Source of the DNA: JAFAGX01 sp035622175
Lineage (GTDB): Bacteria > Acidobacteriota > Terriglobia > Terriglobales > Acidobacteriaceae
Length of the DNA stretch: 32,118 nucleotides
Direction of reading: 5' to 3'
Assembly (NCBI GenBank): GCA_035622175.1
Contig: DASPVV010000021.1
Location: 1 to 32,118 of the forward strand
A program made the translations under genes and the position numbers. The notes beneath the pieces are model-generated. The model was not told the DNA's origin, ran no database searches, and saw only the letters and a program-made list of their open reading frames with translations. Below, one piece after another: positions 22,849 through 32,114 of the stretch (positions are counted from its first letter, which is position 1; the number at the start of each line of letters is the position of its first letter).

Positions 22849-23598
22849 GTGCAACGCGTAACGTTCGCAACTTTCCTGCTCTTTGCCGCAGCGTCATTCG
22901 CCCAGAACGTAATTCCGGGCGGCACCATATTGCCGATTAAGCTGAACTCCTCACTGAATTCCAAGAAGAGCAAGGCAGGGCAAGAACTTAGTGGCAGCTT
23001 GGCACAGGATGTTCCCCTGGCGTCGGGTGTGAAGATCCGTGCCGGTACGAAGTTAGGGGGGCATATCATCGCGGTGGCTAATGCGGGCGGAGGTAGAGGC
23101 GCAAGACTCGCTTTCCAGTTCGAGACCCTACACATCGACCGAGGGACGGTTTCTCTGGCTACGAGCCTTCGCGCCATCGCGTCGATGATGGAGGTTCACG
23201 AAGCCCAACTGCCTGCAACCGGGCCTGACCGTGGAACGCCGCAGACTGCCTGGGTCACGCAACAAATTGAAGACGATGCCAACTACCATGGAGGGTGGCC
23301 GGTTACCCATGGTTCGGATGTCGTCGGAAAATCACTGCTCTCGGGTGGCGTCTTGGTCCGGACCAGTTCCAGTCCGTGGACCCCGTGCCGCGACGAAGTC
23401 GACCCCAATGACCAACCGCAAGCCCTGTGGGTGTTCGCGTCGAATGCATGCGGGAGCTACGGATTCGCCGACTTGACGATTGCGCATGCGGGGCGAACCG
23501 ATCCAGTGGGGCAGATTGTGCTTGTTTCGGAGGGAAAAAATATCGATGTTCGTGGTGGCAGTGGAATGCTATTGCGGGTCATCAGCAGCACACGTTAG
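22849..23598 (+). CDS. secreted hypothetical protein
   Basis: The GTG at 22849 follows AAAAGGAGA and opens a signal peptide (QRVTFATFLLFAAASFAQ), which decides the start over an ATG at 22825. The mature protein of about 230 residues is beta-rich: PGGTILPIKLNSSLNSKKSK, then GQELSGSLAQDVPLASGVKI, RAGTKLGGHIIAVANAGGG. That first half resembles acidobacterial TrbI-like or pilus-assembly beta domains. The second half contains paired Cys (TPCRDEVDP, SNACGSYG). It is exported and probably periplasmic or surface-associated. The function is unknown. Confidence 0.75.
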   Translation: MQRVTFATFLLFAAASFAQNVIPGGTILPIKLNSSLNSKKSKAGQELSGSLAQDVPLASGVKIRAGTKLGGHIIAVANAGGGRGARLAFQFETLHIDRGTVSLATSLRAIASMMEVHEAQLPATGPDRGTPQTAWVTQQIEDDANYHGGWPVTHGSDVVGKSLLSGGVLVRTSSSPWTPCRDEVDPNDQPQALWVFASNACGSYGFADLTIAHAGRTDPVGQIVLVSEGKNIDVRGGSGMLLRVISSTR

Positions 23599-23823
23599 GC
23601 CGTCCTACTTCAACCAAGAAACCAAACGGGACCCGGCGCAACCAGGGGCGCACCAGTTGGCTCAGTATCCTCGGCACTTACGGTGGCGTAACCCTGCCTT
23701 GGATCCGGCATGCAGTTGCCGGGCGTCCTTACGATAGCTACCGCGATTGCGAGGCTACTCTCTCGGGCTAAAATAGGTGTGGTGAGATCGAGTTTTTAGG
23801 TGTGACGTCGCCGGGACCAAGGT

Positions 23824-24636
23824 GTGGCTCGTCAGTTCTTTATGAATTACAAGCTGGCAATGCAGGAAGATAGAAATACAGTTGTGATCGGCCGAGGCGT
23901 CGGAGAATCTTCCTCGCGAGCGCGAGTGCAGCGCCTTTTTCTCCTGTCGCCAGCGAGGATTGATGGAATCCGTGCCGGACTCATCATGGGCGGGAACGCG
24001 AACTCCGATCTGGCACGGCGTTTGCGCCACGGCGGTGTACCCCTAGGCGAGCTTTTCAGCTGGATAAGTGGGCTCTATTTTCGCGGCAAATTAGCCTATG
24101 CAAAAGCATTTGCTGCGGCACCGCCCCACGTATCAGGGTCCTTCGTCATCACTGCCTGCGGTGGCTTGGTGCCACCCGACACGCTGGTCACGCTCGAGCG
24201 GTTGCGGCAGATTTCGGCGATTGATGTCGATCCGACGGACCCTCGCTACCGATCTCCTCTCGATTGCGACTCACGATCGTTATCCGACTTGGTGGGGCTG
24301 CATTGCGAGATTGTTCTCTTGGGCAGTATCGCGACTCCGAAATACGTGGAGCCTTTGCTTGAGGTCTTCGGTAAACGGCTGGTCGTTCCCGCCGAGTTCA
24401 TCGGAAGGGGAGACATGAGCCGGGGTGGGCTCATGCTACGCTGTGTGCTCGCAGGCACCGAACTTTCCTATCTGCCAGTTCTCGGAGCCATCCGGCACGG
24501 CCGTAGGCCTCCTCGACTAGCTCCCCCATTCGACCAGCCTGAACTTTCGACCACAAACAGGCGCCGAGAACAACGGTCCACCGATCATGGTTCGGCCTTA
24601 TGGCCATGGCCGAAGGGCCTCGAGTCGCAGAAATAA
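23824..24636 (+). CDS. conserved hypothetical protein
   Basis: This protein of up to 270 residues contains segments I remember as a widespread bacterial family: RVQRLFLLSPARIDGIRAGL, GELFSWISGLYFRGKLAYA, VITACGGLVPPDTLVTLE, EIVLLGSIATPKYVEPLLEV and PAEFIGRGDMSRGGLMLRCV. The C-terminal 40 residues are low-complexity and probably disordered. The GTG at 23824 and an ATG at 23842 are both possible starts. No catalytic motif can be assigned. It is convergent with the PhzF-family gene. Confidence 0.75.
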   Translation: MARQFFMNYKLAMQEDRNTVVIGRGVGESSSRARVQRLFLLSPARIDGIRAGLIMGGNANSDLARRLRHGGVPLGELFSWISGLYFRGKLAYAKAFAAAPPHVSGSFVITACGGLVPPDTLVTLERLRQISAIDVDPTDPRYRSPLDCDSRSLSDLVGLHCEIVLLGSIATPKYVEPLLEVFGKRLVVPAEFIGRGDMSRGGLMLRCVLAGTELSYLPVLGAIRHGRRPPRLAPPFDQPELSTTNRRREQRSTDHGSALWPWPKGLESQK

Positions 24637-24666
24637 CGAGGGTCGGAATCGAGGGCTGGGCAGCAT

Positions 24667-25617
24667 TTAGGTTTTCATAGGCGGACGTTCCGCGTTCCCT
24701 TCGAGCACTAGAGTACCTTCCGTCACTGCGATGCAGCGTCCGCCAACGTACACCGAGACGACCGAGCCATCTTGTTTGACCGTCCGTCCGATCATCAGGC
24801 TGGGACGGCCCATCTCGATACCTTGGTGCACCCGCCAGGTGCACTGGCTCGCCCTTTCATTCCCAACTGTGGCCAGAAGAGCCAGAGTCGCCGCCGTCGC
24901 ACTCCCCGTTGCCGGGTCCTCGACGATGCCGTCAAGTGGCGCGAACATGCGGGCATACAGTTCGAAGCTTGTTGTGGATGTTCCCGCGGCGCTGCCTCGC
25001 CAGTAGGCATAAATGGCATCGGCTCCGTCCAGAGGCAGCAACCCCTCATAGGCCGCGAGATTGGGCTTCGTGCGCCGCAGCGCCTCGCGTGAGGTGAGTT
25101 CGACGACCAGAAACGGCAAGCCCACGGAGACGACCTGGGGTGGATGAACCTCTACTCTCACGTCTTCCGAGCGCACCGACAAGCATTGTGCGGCCCTTTC
25201 TGTCGGGACTTGAGCGCGACACGACAGCGGTTCGGGAGCACGCAACTCAGCGCCGACCACGACGCCGTCCTCGCGCAGGAGCCTGAGGGGTACGAGTCCA
25301 GCGGCCTCCTCGAATACAAACGTCTCGCTCTGGGTTGCACCCTGAGCCTCGCGTTCCTTAGCCAGCAGGAAAGCCGTTCCCACGTTGGGGTGACCGGCGA
25401 ACGGAAGCTCGGCGCGCGGAGTAAAGATGCGTATCCAGGCCGTATTCGCCGGATTGCTCGCTGGCAATACGAAAGTCGTTTCGGAGTAGTTGAACTCCAT
25501 TGCGATCGCCTGCATCTGGGCGAGGGATAGACCCTCGGCGTCCAGCACCATGGCGACCGGGTTGCCGCCAAACATCCGCTCTGCGAATACGTCTGCCGTC
25601 ACGTAGCGTCGCTTCAT
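24667..25617 (-). CDS. PhzF-family isomerase
   Basis: This 316-residue protein has the PhzF/DapF fold, whose members isomerise or cyclise small metabolites through an acidic residue. Visible motifs are VTADVFAERMFGGNPVAMV, the catalytic Glu46 in FNYSETTFV, FTPRAELPFAGHPNVGTAF, and DGIVEDPATGSATA near the end. The length is normal. The frame continues upstream to 26091, but that part is low-complexity; the ATG at 25617 matches the family start, with GGAGG upstream. The substrate is unknown; most members are not phenazine enzymes. Confidence 0.9.
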   Translation of the reverse strand: MKRRYVTADVFAERMFGGNPVAMVLDAEGLSLAQMQAIAMEFNYSETTFVLPASNPANTAWIRIFTPRAELPFAGHPNVGTAFLLAKEREAQGATQSETFVFEEAAGLVPLRLLREDGVVVGAELRAPEPLSCRAQVPTERAAQCLSVRSEDVRVEVHPPQVVSVGLPFLVVELTSREALRRTKPNLAAYEGLLPLDGADAIYAYWRGSAAGTSTTSFELYARMFAPLDGIVEDPATGSATAATLALLATVGNERASQCTWRVHQGIEMGRPSLMIGRTVKQDGSVVSVYVGGRCIAVTEGTLVLEGNAERPPMKT

Positions 25618-26023
25618 CGGCTTCACCGACCTCCGGAATCGGGCAGGGGAAAAACGTCCCCTGGTGGAAAGCTCGGGAGAGAATCGGGCTTCTTTGTAGG
25701 CTAGCAGATCTTGTTCCTTCTCCAAAAGCTGGCGCCGCTTTGGGCCATCGGACCGATCGGTGGCCGGGCTGCCATTAACTTCGTGCTCGGCGCATGGCGA
25801 TCCAGATGTTCGAACAAGGATCGTCTGTGCGCATCCCGACTCCAGAAACGGCAAGGTTGAGAAGTCGTCGGTTGGTGCCCCGTGTTTTGGCTCGGGAAGT
25901 GGGTTCACGCCTCCGGCGGCACGGGTGCAGGGCTGAATCGGTGGCGCCGGTCCACCCCATCGCTGGCGGAGGAGTCGATTCCACCACAATCGCAAAGGCC
26001 CAGACGGGGAACCGCCGAAGGGC
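25618..26023. other. intergenic region without a supported gene
   Basis: These 406 bases lie between the start of the PhzF-family gene and the end of tpiA. Minus-strand open frames exist but lack coding character. In related genomes a secG gene often follows tpiA; no hydrophobic SecG-like frame is seen here. Confidence 0.4.
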
Positions 26024-26776
26024 TCAATACTGAACGATGGCAGCGAAAGACTTGGGATCGAGACTAGCGCCGCCGACCAGAGCCCCGTCAAGCTCTTCCT
26101 CTGACATCAAAGCTTTGGCGTTCTCTGGTTTGACCGATCCTCCGTAGAGGATGCGGAGACGGTCGGCGAACTCCTGACCGAAGGTCTTGGCAGCTTCCGA
26201 ACGAATCAAGCTGTGAGCTTCAGACGCGATCTGGGGGGTGGCCGTCTGTCCCGTCCCAATGGCCCAGACAGGTTCATACGCGATGACCAGCTTAATGGCC
26301 TTCTTGGCCGAAATCTTGTAGAAGGCGCGCGTGCACTGGCGTCGCAAGACATCCTCCGTCAACCCAGCCTCGCGTTCTTCGATTACCTCACCCACGCAGA
26401 CAATAGGCGTAAGACTGGTCTCGAGCGCCGCTTTGAGACGAAGGTTCACAGTATCATCGGTTTCCCCAAAATACTGGCGTCGTTCCGAGTGGCCGATGAT
26501 GACGTGGGTGCAGCCGAGAGCCAGTAACATGGTCGAGGAAATCTCTCCCGTGAATGCGCCTTGCTTGTCCCAGTGAACATTCTGGGCTCCAATGGAGATG
26601 TTCGATCCTCGGACCGATTCGAGAGCAGTTGCCAGATCCACGAATGGCGGGCAGACGACAATTTCGTCGCGATCGTGATCACGGACGAGAGGAAGGAAGA
26701 TGTGGAAAAAGCCGCGAGTCTCCTCTGGAGTTTTGTACATTTTCCAGTTAGCGGCGATTAGTTTCTTGCGCTGCAT
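26024..26776 (-). CDS. tpiA: triosephosphate isomerase
   Basis: This 250-residue enzyme interconverts dihydroxyacetone phosphate and glyceraldehyde 3-phosphate in glycolysis, in the cytoplasm. Catalytic residues are visible: Asn10 and Lys12 (IAANWKMYK), His96 (VIIGHSERR) and Glu168 (AYEPVWAIGTG). The phosphate-binding loops YGGSVKPEN and GALVGGASL are intact. AAAGGA precedes the ATG. It is the downstream gene of a leftward cluster with gap, pgk and a macro-domain gene. Confidence 0.98.
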   Translation of the reverse strand: MQRKKLIAANWKMYKTPEETRGFFHIFLPLVRDHDRDEIVVCPPFVDLATALESVRGSNISIGAQNVHWDKQGAFTGEISSTMLLALGCTHVIIGHSERRQYFGETDDTVNLRLKAALETSLTPIVCVGEVIEEREAGLTEDVLRRQCTRAFYKISAKKAIKLVIAYEPVWAIGTGQTATPQIASEAHSLIRSEAAKTFGQEFADRLRILYGGSVKPENAKALMSEEELDGALVGGASLDPKSFAAIVQY

Positions 26777-26876
26777 AAGATCCTTTCGCGACCGTCTTGC
26801 ACGACAGAGAATGCTACGACCCTGGAAAAATCAAGTGGAACGCGCTTCGATCAGAGATTCAGCGTGCGGCCCTCGC

Positions 26877-27485
26877 TCAACGTGGTCTTCGTTCCATGCG
26901 GTACGGCAATTCGGCGTCGGCTTCCCGCAAGGATTCTGCCGCACTCACGTACGCGCGCACTGTCAAAAGATCAAAAAGGACAAATCGAACCAGGGTCAGG
27001 TGTGTGGTCGAAGGCAGCGCTTCGGCTACTGTGGAGACAGCGACCCGGGCAGCGTCGGCCACGGGATAGCCGTAGGCACCGGTCGAGATGGCGGGAAAGG
27101 CCAGGGACTTCAGGGCATGCTCCTCGGCCAGGCGGATCGACGCGCGATGACAGCTTGCCAGGGTCTCGGCCTCGCCGCGATGCCCTCCGGCATAGATCGG
27201 CCCCACGGTATGAATCACGTACCGTGCGGCGAGATTGCCTCCAGTGGTGAGTACGGCATTTCCGGCAGGTAATCGTCCGATCGCAGCCACAATGCGTTTG
27301 CACTCCGCGAGAATCGCAGGACCGCCAACACGGTGAATCGCTCCGTCCACCCCGCCTCCCCCTAACAGCGAAGAGTTGGCCGCATTCACGATGCCCTCGA
27401 CCGCTTCTTGGGTGATGTCCTCCGGTCCACGGAATTCGATGGTCTTCGTGGCATCGACGAAAAGCCGGAGAACAAGCTCGCTCAC
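26877..27485 (-). CDS. macro domain protein (ADP-ribose binding)
   Basis: This 202-residue macro-domain protein has the family pattern: PEDITQEAVEGIVNAANSSL, GGGGVDGAIHRVGG, and FPAISTGAYGYP near the second half. Bacterial members of this type hydrolyse O-acetyl-ADP-ribose or remove ADP-ribose from proteins. The Asn-Ala-Ala-Asn segment and the GGGGVDGAIH loop, which bind ADP-ribose, are intact. The leading GDIT is changed to EDIT. The C-terminus is extended beyond the usual end (SAAESLREADAELPYR). It sits between pgk and tpiA on the same strand, so it is probably expressed with the glycolytic genes. Confidence 0.92.
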   Translation of the reverse strand: MSELVLRLFVDATKTIEFRGPEDITQEAVEGIVNAANSSLLGGGGVDGAIHRVGGPAILAECKRIVAAIGRLPAGNAVLTTGGNLAARYVIHTVGPIYAGGHRGEAETLASCHRASIRLAEEHALKSLAFPAISTGAYGYPVADAARVAVSTVAEALPSTTHLTLVRFVLFDLLTVRAYVSAAESLREADAELPYRMERRPR

Positions 27486-27503
27486 AAAGGTGCTCCTGCG
27501 AGA

Positions 27504-28715
27504 TCACTTCTTGTCGGTCAGCGCCTCCACACCGGGAAGTTTCCTACCTTCGAGGAACTCGAGCGAGGCGCCTCCGCCAGTAGAAATATGGGTAATTTTC
27601 TCGGCAACGCCTGCGGCGTGGACCGCCGCGACCGAATCTCCGCCCCCCACAATCGAAATGGCGGCGGCATTTTCGGCCACGGCCTGAGCAATTCTGAACG
27701 TTCCCTTGGAGAAGGCCGATATCTCGAAGACACCCATCGGCCCGTTCCAGACGATGGTGCGCGCTCGAGAGATCTCCTCCGAATACTCTTCGATGGTTTG
27801 CGGCCCGATGTCGAGGCCCATCATACCTGCCGGAATCGGCTGGCCGCGATGAACGGCACGAATCGTAGCGTTGGCGCTGATGTTGTCGGCGACAATATGG
27901 TCGATCGGCAACAGGAACTTCACCCCGCGCTGTTTGGCATCGTCGAGAATCCGACGGGCGAGATCGAGTTTGTCATCCTCGACCCTTGATTGTCCGACCG
28001 CCACGCCCTGGGCTTTCAAAAAGGTGTAAGCCATGGCCCCGCCGATCATAAAGCTGGTGACCTTCGGCAGCAGGTTTTGGATCACATCGATCTTGTCGCT
28101 CGCCTTTGCGCCTCCCAAGACGGCGATAAAAGGCTCTTCGGGGTGTTGCATGGCCTGGCCTAAGTACTGGAGCTCTTTCTCCATAAGCAAGCCGGCGGCG
28201 GACTTCTGCAGGAACCTTGTGATGCCGACCGTGGAGGCATGGGCGCGGTGCGCGGTTCCAAAGGCGTCGTTCACATAGTAATCGGCGAGGCTGGCAAGCT
28301 GTCTGGAAAATTTTTCGTCGTTGGCTTCTTCTTGGGGATGAAAGCGCAGGTTCTCGAGTAATAGGGCCTGGCCTTTCTCCAGCTTGCCGGCCATCTCTTC
28401 GGCTTCGATACCGACGCAATCCGGACAGAAGCCGACGTTCTCGCCGCGCGCCAGTTCCTTGTCGAGCAGCATGCGCAGGCGTTCGGCAACCGTCTTGAGG
28501 CTCATCTTGGGGTTCGGTTTGCCCTTAGGGCGGCCAAGATGGGAAGCCAGAATGAGGCGGGTGCCGTGGCGCAGCGCGTATTCGATCGTAGGCAGGGTCT
28601 CGCGAATGCGCGTATCATCCATGACCCGGCCGTCTTCGAGGGGAACATTGAAGTCCACGCGCATGAAGATCCGGTGACCGTTCAGGGGAAGGTCGCGAAT
28701 GGACAATTTGGACAT
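27504..28715 (-). CDS. pgk: phosphoglycerate kinase
   Basis: This 403-residue enzyme transfers phosphate from 1,3-bisphosphoglycerate to ADP in glycolysis. It shows IFMRVDFNVPLEDG, ASHLGRPKGKPNP, YYVNDAFGTAHRAHAS, VLGGAKASDKI and the nucleotide-binding end WNGPMGVFE with IVGGGDSVAAV. The length is normal. The ATG at 28715 has GAGGACGG upstream; the frame is open 12 codons earlier. It begins 166 bases after gap. Confidence 0.98.
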   Translation of the reverse strand: MSKLSIRDLPLNGHRIFMRVDFNVPLEDGRVMDDTRIRETLPTIEYALRHGTRLILASHLGRPKGKPNPKMSLKTVAERLRMLLDKELARGENVGFCPDCVGIEAEEMAGKLEKGQALLLENLRFHPQEEANDEKFSRQLASLADYYVNDAFGTAHRAHASTVGITRFLQKSAAGLLMEKELQYLGQAMQHPEEPFIAVLGGAKASDKIDVIQNLLPKVTSFMIGGAMAYTFLKAQGVAVGQSRVEDDKLDLARRILDDAKQRGVKFLLPIDHIVADNISANATIRAVHRGQPIPAGMMGLDIGPQTIEEYSEEISRARTIVWNGPMGVFEISAFSKGTFRIAQAVAENAAAISIVGGGDSVAAVHAAGVAEKITHISTGGGASLEFLEGRKLPGVEALTDKK

Positions 28716-28881
28716 GGTAACCGTCCTCGCAAAACTCGGGGCCGTCGCCAAGGGTCGGTCCTCGTCGGATCTGGCTCGGGGATGGCAGATGCAAGCCCCC
28801 GAGCGGCAACTACGCCAGCATCCGACACCTGCTTCCGGAAAGACAATCCGTGGTCTTCGACAGCTCGAAGGACGCTCCCGG

Positions 28882-29892
28882 TTACAGGCCCTTTGTGCCG
28901 ATGAAGTCGATCAGGTCACGAATTCGGCAGGAGTATCCCCATTCATTGTCGTACCAGGAAACCACCTTTACCAAGTTGCCGCCAACCACCATGGTACAAG
29001 GCGAATCCACGATGGAAGAGCGCGCATCTCCTCGGAAATCTGCCGAGACCAGCTCATGCTCTTCATATCCAAGATACCCCTGCAGAGGGCCTTCTTCGGA
29101 AGCCTTCTTTAGGACCGCGTTGACTTCCTCCTTTGAGGTCTTCTTCTCCACCGTCGCCACCAGATCAACGACCGAAACATTGGGCGTGGGCACTCGGATG
29201 GCAAAGCCATCCAACCTTCCCGCCAGGTCCGGAATGACCAGTTTCAACGCTTTAGCGGCTCCGGTGGAGGTGGGAATCATAGAGAGCGCTGCCGCGCGGG
29301 CGCGCCGCAAGTCCTTGTGGGGGAAGTCGAGAATGACTTGGTCATTGGTGTAGGAATGGATGGTGGTCATGGCCCCGCAGACGATTTTGAAATTGTCGTG
29401 AATGACCTTGGCGATCGGTGCTAGGCAATTGGTGGTGCAGGACGCGTTGGAAATGACATGGTGTTTGGCGGGATCGTACACCGCATCATTCACACCGAGC
29501 ACGAGAGTTACGTCTTCCTTGGTGGCGGGGGCGGAAATAATAACCTTCTTGACCGAACCGCGCAGGTGCTGTTTGGCGTCGTCGGCGTTCGTGAATCGTC
29601 CCGTGGATTCCAAGACCACCTGGGCTCCTACCGATTCCCAGGGGAGCTTGGCCGGGTCTTTTTCCGCGAAAACTTTGATGTTGCGTCCCTCGACCTGAAT
29701 GCAGTCTGCCCCGGCGGTGATCTTCTGTGGCAGATTGCCGAGAATGGAATCGTACTTGAGAAGATGAGCCAAGGTTTTCGGATTCGTAAGATCGTTGACA
29801 GCAACAAATTCCAGGTTGGGGTCATTCAGGGAAGCGCGCAAGACGTTCCGACCGATTCTTCCAAAACCGTTAATGCCGACTTTGATAGCCAT
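28882..29892 (-). CDS. gap: glyceraldehyde-3-phosphate dehydrogenase
   Basis: This 336-residue NAD-dependent enzyme oxidises and phosphorylates glyceraldehyde 3-phosphate. The N-terminal Rossmann motif VGINGFGRIGRNVLR, the catalytic Cys in SNASCTTNCLAP, HSYTNDQ and WYDNEWGYS are all intact. GGGAGG lies five bases upstream of the ATG at 29892. It is the first gene of the leftward glycolytic cluster; the promoter probably lies in 29893-30000, but I could not locate -35 and -10 boxes. Confidence 0.98.
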   Translation of the reverse strand: MAIKVGINGFGRIGRNVLRASLNDPNLEFVAVNDLTNPKTLAHLLKYDSILGNLPQKITAGADCIQVEGRNIKVFAEKDPAKLPWESVGAQVVLESTGRFTNADDAKQHLRGSVKKVIISAPATKEDVTLVLGVNDAVYDPAKHHVISNASCTTNCLAPIAKVIHDNFKIVCGAMTTIHSYTNDQVILDFPHKDLRRARAAALSMIPTSTGAAKALKLVIPDLAGRLDGFAIRVPTPNVSVVDLVATVEKKTSKEEVNAVLKKASEEGPLQGYLGYEEHELVSADFRGDARSSIVDSPCTMVVGGNLVKVVSWYDNEWGYSCRIRDLIDFIGTKGL

Positions 29893-30239
29893 GGTGCCTC
29901 CCAAAAGGCGGGTCTGAAAAGAGAATTAAAGTGGAGCAGCGAAAAATGGTATCAGGGAATTCAGGGGGCAGCAAATGATACAAGTGCCCGTCTGCATCGA
30001 ACCGCGAGGACCGCTGCACTCCGGGTTCGGCAAAGTCATGGCAAATTCTCAACTCGCCGGGATGACGTCGACTCGACCGGCACCAAAAGTTGGGCAACGG
30101 ACGCGATCAAAGTCGGTATTGGTTCCGAGCCCCAGCTTTCGCGCGGCAACTGCGGGAATATACCCCTCCCCAAAGGGATGGTACGTTACCTGGTACACAA
30201 GAATTGCCCCTAGGCCTCTGGGTATGTTACAAGCCAGAC
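29893..30239. other. divergent promoter region
   Basis: This 347-base region separates gap and the plus-strand P-loop kinase gene. Plus-strand open frames through it lack ribosome sites and family-like sequence. It should hold both promoters. A long open frame upstream of 30240 is in frame with the kinase but has non-coding-like composition. Confidence 0.4.
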
Positions 30240-31112
30240 ATGCGCAAATGGATGCGCGAGCGCCTAAAGCGCCGCAAGCAAAAGGCGGAGCAGGTGGCGG
30301 CAGAGGCTCCGCCCCCCTTACAGCCAACATTCTACGACACGAAGCCTGAGGACAAGCCTCCTGAACTCAGGGAGCCCGAGCCCGAGCCCGTTCCGCTCGT
30401 CGAAGAGAAGTCAATGCCCACGCAGCCGCAGCGAACGGGAGATGCCCGCCGACGGCGACGACGACGCGGCGGGCGGGGGCGGGGCGGACGCGCAGTTCCC
30501 GGCCAAGCGGTAGCAACCGAGGGCAGCAGCGGAGTCACACCAACTGCACCGGATGTCATCGAACCAGGCATTTCGGAGGAGGGGGGGCTGCCCGAGCACG
30601 GTGTCGGGGTTGCTTCGGGGGGGGGTGTCCCGCAAGTTCCGGCGTCTCCCGTATCTCGAGGAACGGTGGTGTTGGCAATTGGCCTGCCCGGATCAGGCAA
30701 GAGCTCGTGGTTCAAACGCCATAGCATTAGCCCACTCTCGAGTGATCTCCTCCGCGCGCTTCTCTTTGATGATCCCAATGAACAACGTTTCCAAGACTTG
30801 ATCTTTTCCAATCTACGCTCCATGTTGAGAGCAAGGCTGATTGCACGACGTCCGATGAATTATGTGGATGCGACGAATCTGACGCCTCACGACCGGCAGG
30901 GTTGGATCAAGCTAGCAAAAGACTATGGGTACGACGTGCATGCGGTCTTTTTCGATGTTCCGCTCGAGGTCTGCCTGGAGCGTAACCGCAAACGGGAACG
31001 CGTGGTCGCCGAGGATGTGATGCGTCGCATGGCAGCCAAGCTGAAGCCTCCAAGATTTGAAGAGGGATTGTCGAAGATAACGGTGGTAAGGGTGAAGCAA
31101 AAGGACAGGTGA
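30240..31112 (+). CDS. P-loop kinase-like protein with Arg/Gly-rich N-terminus
   Basis: This 290-residue protein has two halves. The first 140 residues are basic and disordered: MRKWMRERLKRRKQKAEQVA, then a Pro/Glu-rich stretch, then an Arg run followed by GGRGRGGRAV, resembling RNA-binding RG tails. The second half is a P-loop domain like polynucleotide kinase or other small kinases: VVLAIGLPGSGKSSWFKR (Walker A at 148-156), DATNLTPHDR and HAVFFDVPLEVCLERNRKRE. It could phosphorylate a nucleic-acid end or a small molecule. The ATG at 30240 is chosen since upstream sequence is not coding-like. Confidence 0.8.
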   Translation: MRKWMRERLKRRKQKAEQVAAEAPPPLQPTFYDTKPEDKPPELREPEPEPVPLVEEKSMPTQPQRTGDARRRRRRRGGRGRGGRAVPGQAVATEGSSGVTPTAPDVIEPGISEEGGLPEHGVGVASGGGVPQVPASPVSRGTVVLAIGLPGSGKSSWFKRHSISPLSSDLLRALLFDDPNEQRFQDLIFSNLRSMLRARLIARRPMNYVDATNLTPHDRQGWIKLAKDYGYDVHAVFFDVPLEVCLERNRKRERVVAEDVMRRMAAKLKPPRFEEGLSKITVVRVKQKDR

Positions 31113-31187
31113 TGGTTGCATTGCACGACGGATTTCCAGTTCACGAACGTAAGGTGCTTAACTCTCGCTAAACAAAAGCGACGACGA

Positions 31188-31799
31188 TCAGTTCTTCAAA
31201 TAGGGCAGCAGCTCCTTGAACACGGCTGTGCCAGAGGAGCGCAGCAGCTCATAAGTCATCATCTCGGTCGAGGAAAGGATGGCGCTCGCAGCACGCATGC
31301 GTTCCAGGCCGATTCTCCAGTTCAACTCGGTGCGGGAACTCACGGCATCGGAGGCAACGTGAACAATGTAGCCTTGGCGCAGCGCTCCTAGCGCAGTTTG
31401 CATCACGCAGATATGGCTTTCCATACCGCACAGGAGCACGGTGTTGCGAGTGCCGGCAACATCCTTCAACATCGAGCAGAAGACGTCGCTGCCAAAGCAG
31501 GAGAACATCTGCTTGTCGATTGGCTCGATTTCAGGCAGCAGAGACGCGATCTCTGGGACGGTTTGACCTAGTCTTTTGGCGTATTGTGTGCTGAGGAGAA
31601 CGGGGATGTTGAGGACGGCGGCGAGCCGAATGAGTAACTGCGAGTTTCTCAATAACTGGTCTTTCTGAAAGATTGGGGGCAAAAGCTTTTCCTGGATATC
31701 AATGACGAGAAGTGCGCAGTGTTCGGCTTCGAGGGAACGACGTGCGATTTCGGCGTAGTCATTCGTCAATTGCGTGATATTGCCGAGCGTGGTGGCCAT
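31188..31799 (-). CDS. isochorismatase-family cysteine hydrolase
   Basis: This 203-residue protein has the family's catalytic triad: Asp34 (ALLVIDIQEKLLPP), Lys96 (PIDKQMFSCF) and Cys131 (LLCGMESHICVMQTA). The cis-peptide region and the Ala-Leu-Gly helix after it are also typical. Members hydrolyse isochorismate, nicotinamide or other amides; the substrate here is unknown. AGGAGA lies before the ATG at 31799, which decides the start over upstream codons. It is convergent with the P-loop kinase gene. Confidence 0.92.
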   Translation of the reverse strand: MATTLGNITQLTNDYAEIARRSLEAEHCALLVIDIQEKLLPPIFQKDQLLRNSQLLIRLAAVLNIPVLLSTQYAKRLGQTVPEIASLLPEIEPIDKQMFSCFGSDVFCSMLKDVAGTRNTVLLCGMESHICVMQTALGALRQGYIVHVASDAVSSRTELNWRIGLERMRAASAILSSTEMMTYELLRSSGTAVFKELLPYLKN

Positions 31800-31953
31800 G
31801 AAATGTCTCCTGGGCAAGAATCTTAAACCCACTAACGTTGCGAATGACAGGCCGTAGACCATCGGCGCGTTGGAATCAAAACAGGTCGAGAGACAGCACC
31901 CAAGTTGACCGTGGCGCGACCCGCCAATAGAATCAGTGGCAGGCAGGTCGGAC

Positions 31954-32027
31954 TGCCCCCTCGTTCAACGGCAGGACAGCTGACTCTGGATCAGCATATC
32001 GGGGTTCGAATCCCTGGGGGGCAGCCA
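31954..32027 (+). tRNA. tRNA-Gln (anticodon CTG)
   Basis: This 74-nt segment folds as a tRNA: acceptor TGCCCCC with GGGGGCA, then G and an encoded CCA (32025-32027), anticodon stem GCTGA/TCAGC around loop CTCTGGA (31984-31990) with anticodon CTG at 31986-31988, and T arm GGTTCGAATCC. CTG reads CAG, a Gln codon. Confidence 0.95.
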
Positions 32028-32067
32028 AATAATCTCCAGTATTTACGCACCTTTCAGCATATGTTCC

Positions 32068-32114
32068 GTGTCGCCTCGTGTCGCCATGTGACTCTGTGTC
32101 GCCACTGTGTCGCC
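32068..32114. repeat. four copies of GTGTCGCC after tRNA-Gln
   Basis: The octamer GTGTCGCC occurs at 32068-32075, 32078-32085, 32096-32103 and 32107-32114, within 90 bases of the tRNA 3' end, at the window edge. Short spaced repeats beside a tRNA end may be arm-type sites of another integrated element, which would lie beyond the window. This could also be chance low-complexity sequence. Confidence 0.5.

Noticed and set aside
25618..26091. Upstream extension of the PhzF-family gene and a possible secG
   Set aside because: The extension is Pro/Gly/Arg-rich noise overlapping tpiA, and no SecG-like hydrophobic helices are present.
29458..30213. Plus-strand frame of 251 codons opposite gap
   Set aside because: It is antisense to the dehydrogenase gene and then runs into the promoter region, without any motif.
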